Source: Bacteroidota bacterium (GTDB lineage Bacteria > Bacteroidota > Bacteroidia > Bacteroidales > Lentimicrobiaceae). From it: a stretch of DNA of 64,000 nucleotides. The stretch spans positions 1 to 64,000 of the forward strand of contig WSXX01000002.1 of the NCBI GenBank assembly GCA_009773515.1. Direction: 5' to 3'. Both the position numbers and the translations under genes were made by a program. This document shows positions 63,400 to 64,000 of the stretch, piece by piece (within the stretch, counting starts at the first letter, position 1; every line of letters starts with the position of its first letter). The notes beneath the pieces were generated by a model. That model saw only the letters and a program-made list of their open reading frames with translations. It was not told where the DNA came from and made no database searches.

Positions 63400-64000
63400 A
63401 TGAAAACAACCTTTATTACACTGATTATTACCCTGATTACTTTAACAGGATTTTCACAAAAACCCGAATATTACCAGGCAATGGGCGAAAGCCTTGGCCA
63501 GTATGCAAACTGCAAAACACCCGAAGATTTTCAGGCGCTTGGCAACCGATTCGGCATGATTGCAAACAATGAAAAAGAAGAATGGCTTCCCCTGTATTAC
63601 CATGCGCATTGTTATATCATCATGAGTTTTATGGAGCCTTCAGATGCAAAAAAGAAGGACTCCTATCTTGATGTTGCTGAGAAATCGCTGAAACAACTCG
63701 AAACAATGGTTCCCACCGAAGCTGAAGTTTTTGCACTTCAGGCCATGCTTTACACTGCCCGATTGGTGGTGAATCCGATGGAACGCGGACAACAATACAG
63801 CATGCTGACAGCTCAGTCGCTTGGACGCGCATCCGCCCTCGACCCTTCAAATCCCCGTGCGAAATTGCTGAAAATACAGAACGATATGGGCTCGGCCAGA
63901 TACTTTGGAAAAGACCCGAAAGAGTTTTGCGGACAAGCGGCAGATTTATTGGCAGGATGGGATTCATTTGTTCCCAAATCACAACTGCACCCTGCATGGG
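63400..64000 (+). CDS. Secreted helical-repeat protein, unknown function (C-terminus beyond right edge)
   Basis: The frame is open from the ATG at 63400 to the window edge, giving the first 200 residues. A signal peptide (MKTTFITLIITLITLTGFSQ) is followed by helical segments with a TPR-like pattern (YYQAMGESLGQYANC, EEWLPLYYHAHCYIIMSFM, YLDVAEKSLKQLETMVPTEA, LGRASALDPSNPRAKLLKIQ). No enzyme motif is visible. It lies 59 bp after the TonB-dependent receptor gene on the same strand with no terminator between, so it is probably its periplasmic operon partner. The role is unknown. Confidence 0.8.
   Translation, partial: MKTTFITLIITLITLTGFSQKPEYYQAMGESLGQYANCKTPEDFQALGNRFGMIANNEKEEWLPLYYHAHCYIIMSFMEPSDAKKKDSYLDVAEKSLKQLETMVPTEAEVFALQAMLYTARLVVNPMERGQQYSMLTAQSLGRASALDPSNPRAKLLKIQNDMGSARYFGKDPKEFCGQAADLLAGWDSFVPKSQLHPAW

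Noticed and set aside
1-64000. tRNA, rRNA, prophage, integrase or complete IS element
   Set aside because: No cloverleaf, T-loop consensus, rRNA-like or transposase-like sequence was recognised in any spacer or frame; a covariance-model scan would be decisive.

Overview
The window is chromosomal DNA of a member of the Bacteroidota, probably Bacteroidales-like; the genus cannot be read from sequence alone. The evidence is repeated C-terminal type IX secretion (T9SS) sorting domains (motif YPNPA...GxYLYRI...GKLVILK), a choice-of-anchor-L/HYR adhesin, a TonB-dependent receptor with a carboxypeptidase-regulatory domain, a UMF1 transporter, and promoters of the Bacteroidota type (TTG, about 19-21 bp, TAnnTTTG). 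Gene starts lack clear Shine-Dalgarno sequences. I see no tRNA, rRNA, CRISPR array, phage or complete insertion sequence.

Layout. 1-4242 (minus) is the N-terminal 1414 codons of a giant secreted repeat protein that runs off the left edge. 4767-8359 holds a pseudouridine synthase with a huge repetitive tail, a DUF2007-Usp-Usp protein and YraN. 8547-15760 (minus) is a run of three T9SS cargo proteins: two beta-propeller-like proteins and a subtilisin-family protease. 16379-24413 is housekeeping: LD-carboxypeptidase, rubrerythrin, metG, class I fumarase and a serine hydrolase, separated by repeat-rich spacers. 24445-24780 is an orphan T9SS tail. 24793-30166 holds two tandem multi-PAS histidine kinases, next to a divergent SulP transporter. 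32223-40977 holds a Dcp-type peptidase, EcsC, a UMF1 transporter, a small zinc-ribbon membrane protein, an Omp85-type barrel, a MORN protein and a three-gene operon (4-TM protein, XRE regulator, oxidoreductase). 41393-45463 holds a secreted LRR protein facing a secreted peptidylarginine-deiminase-like enzyme. 45600-50576 holds tdk, a PE-rich protein/M28 peptidase/rsmI operon, a TonB-C-like lipoprotein and a Nudix hydrolase. 50761-64000 holds a lamin-tail-domain secreted protein, a two-gene Fe-S electron-transfer module, tryptophanase, two unrecognised repeat/zinc-ribbon proteins, a TonB-dependent receptor and the start of a further secreted protein.

Taken together, the genes suggest an anaerobic or microaerophilic peptide- and protein-using heterotroph. 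Secreted protease and deiminase, peptidases (M3, M28, LD-carboxypeptidase), tryptophanase, rubrerythrin, oxygen-sensitive fumarase and the HdrD-like Fe-S module all fit that picture, although this is inference. The most notable item is the deiminase at 43058-45463. Every catalytic and C-terminal-arginine-binding residue known from Porphyromonas gingivalis PPAD is present at matching spacing. Next come the repeats around metG: its 3' end is copied into a tandem array of hairpin elements, and a 7-bp microsatellite abuts its promoter.
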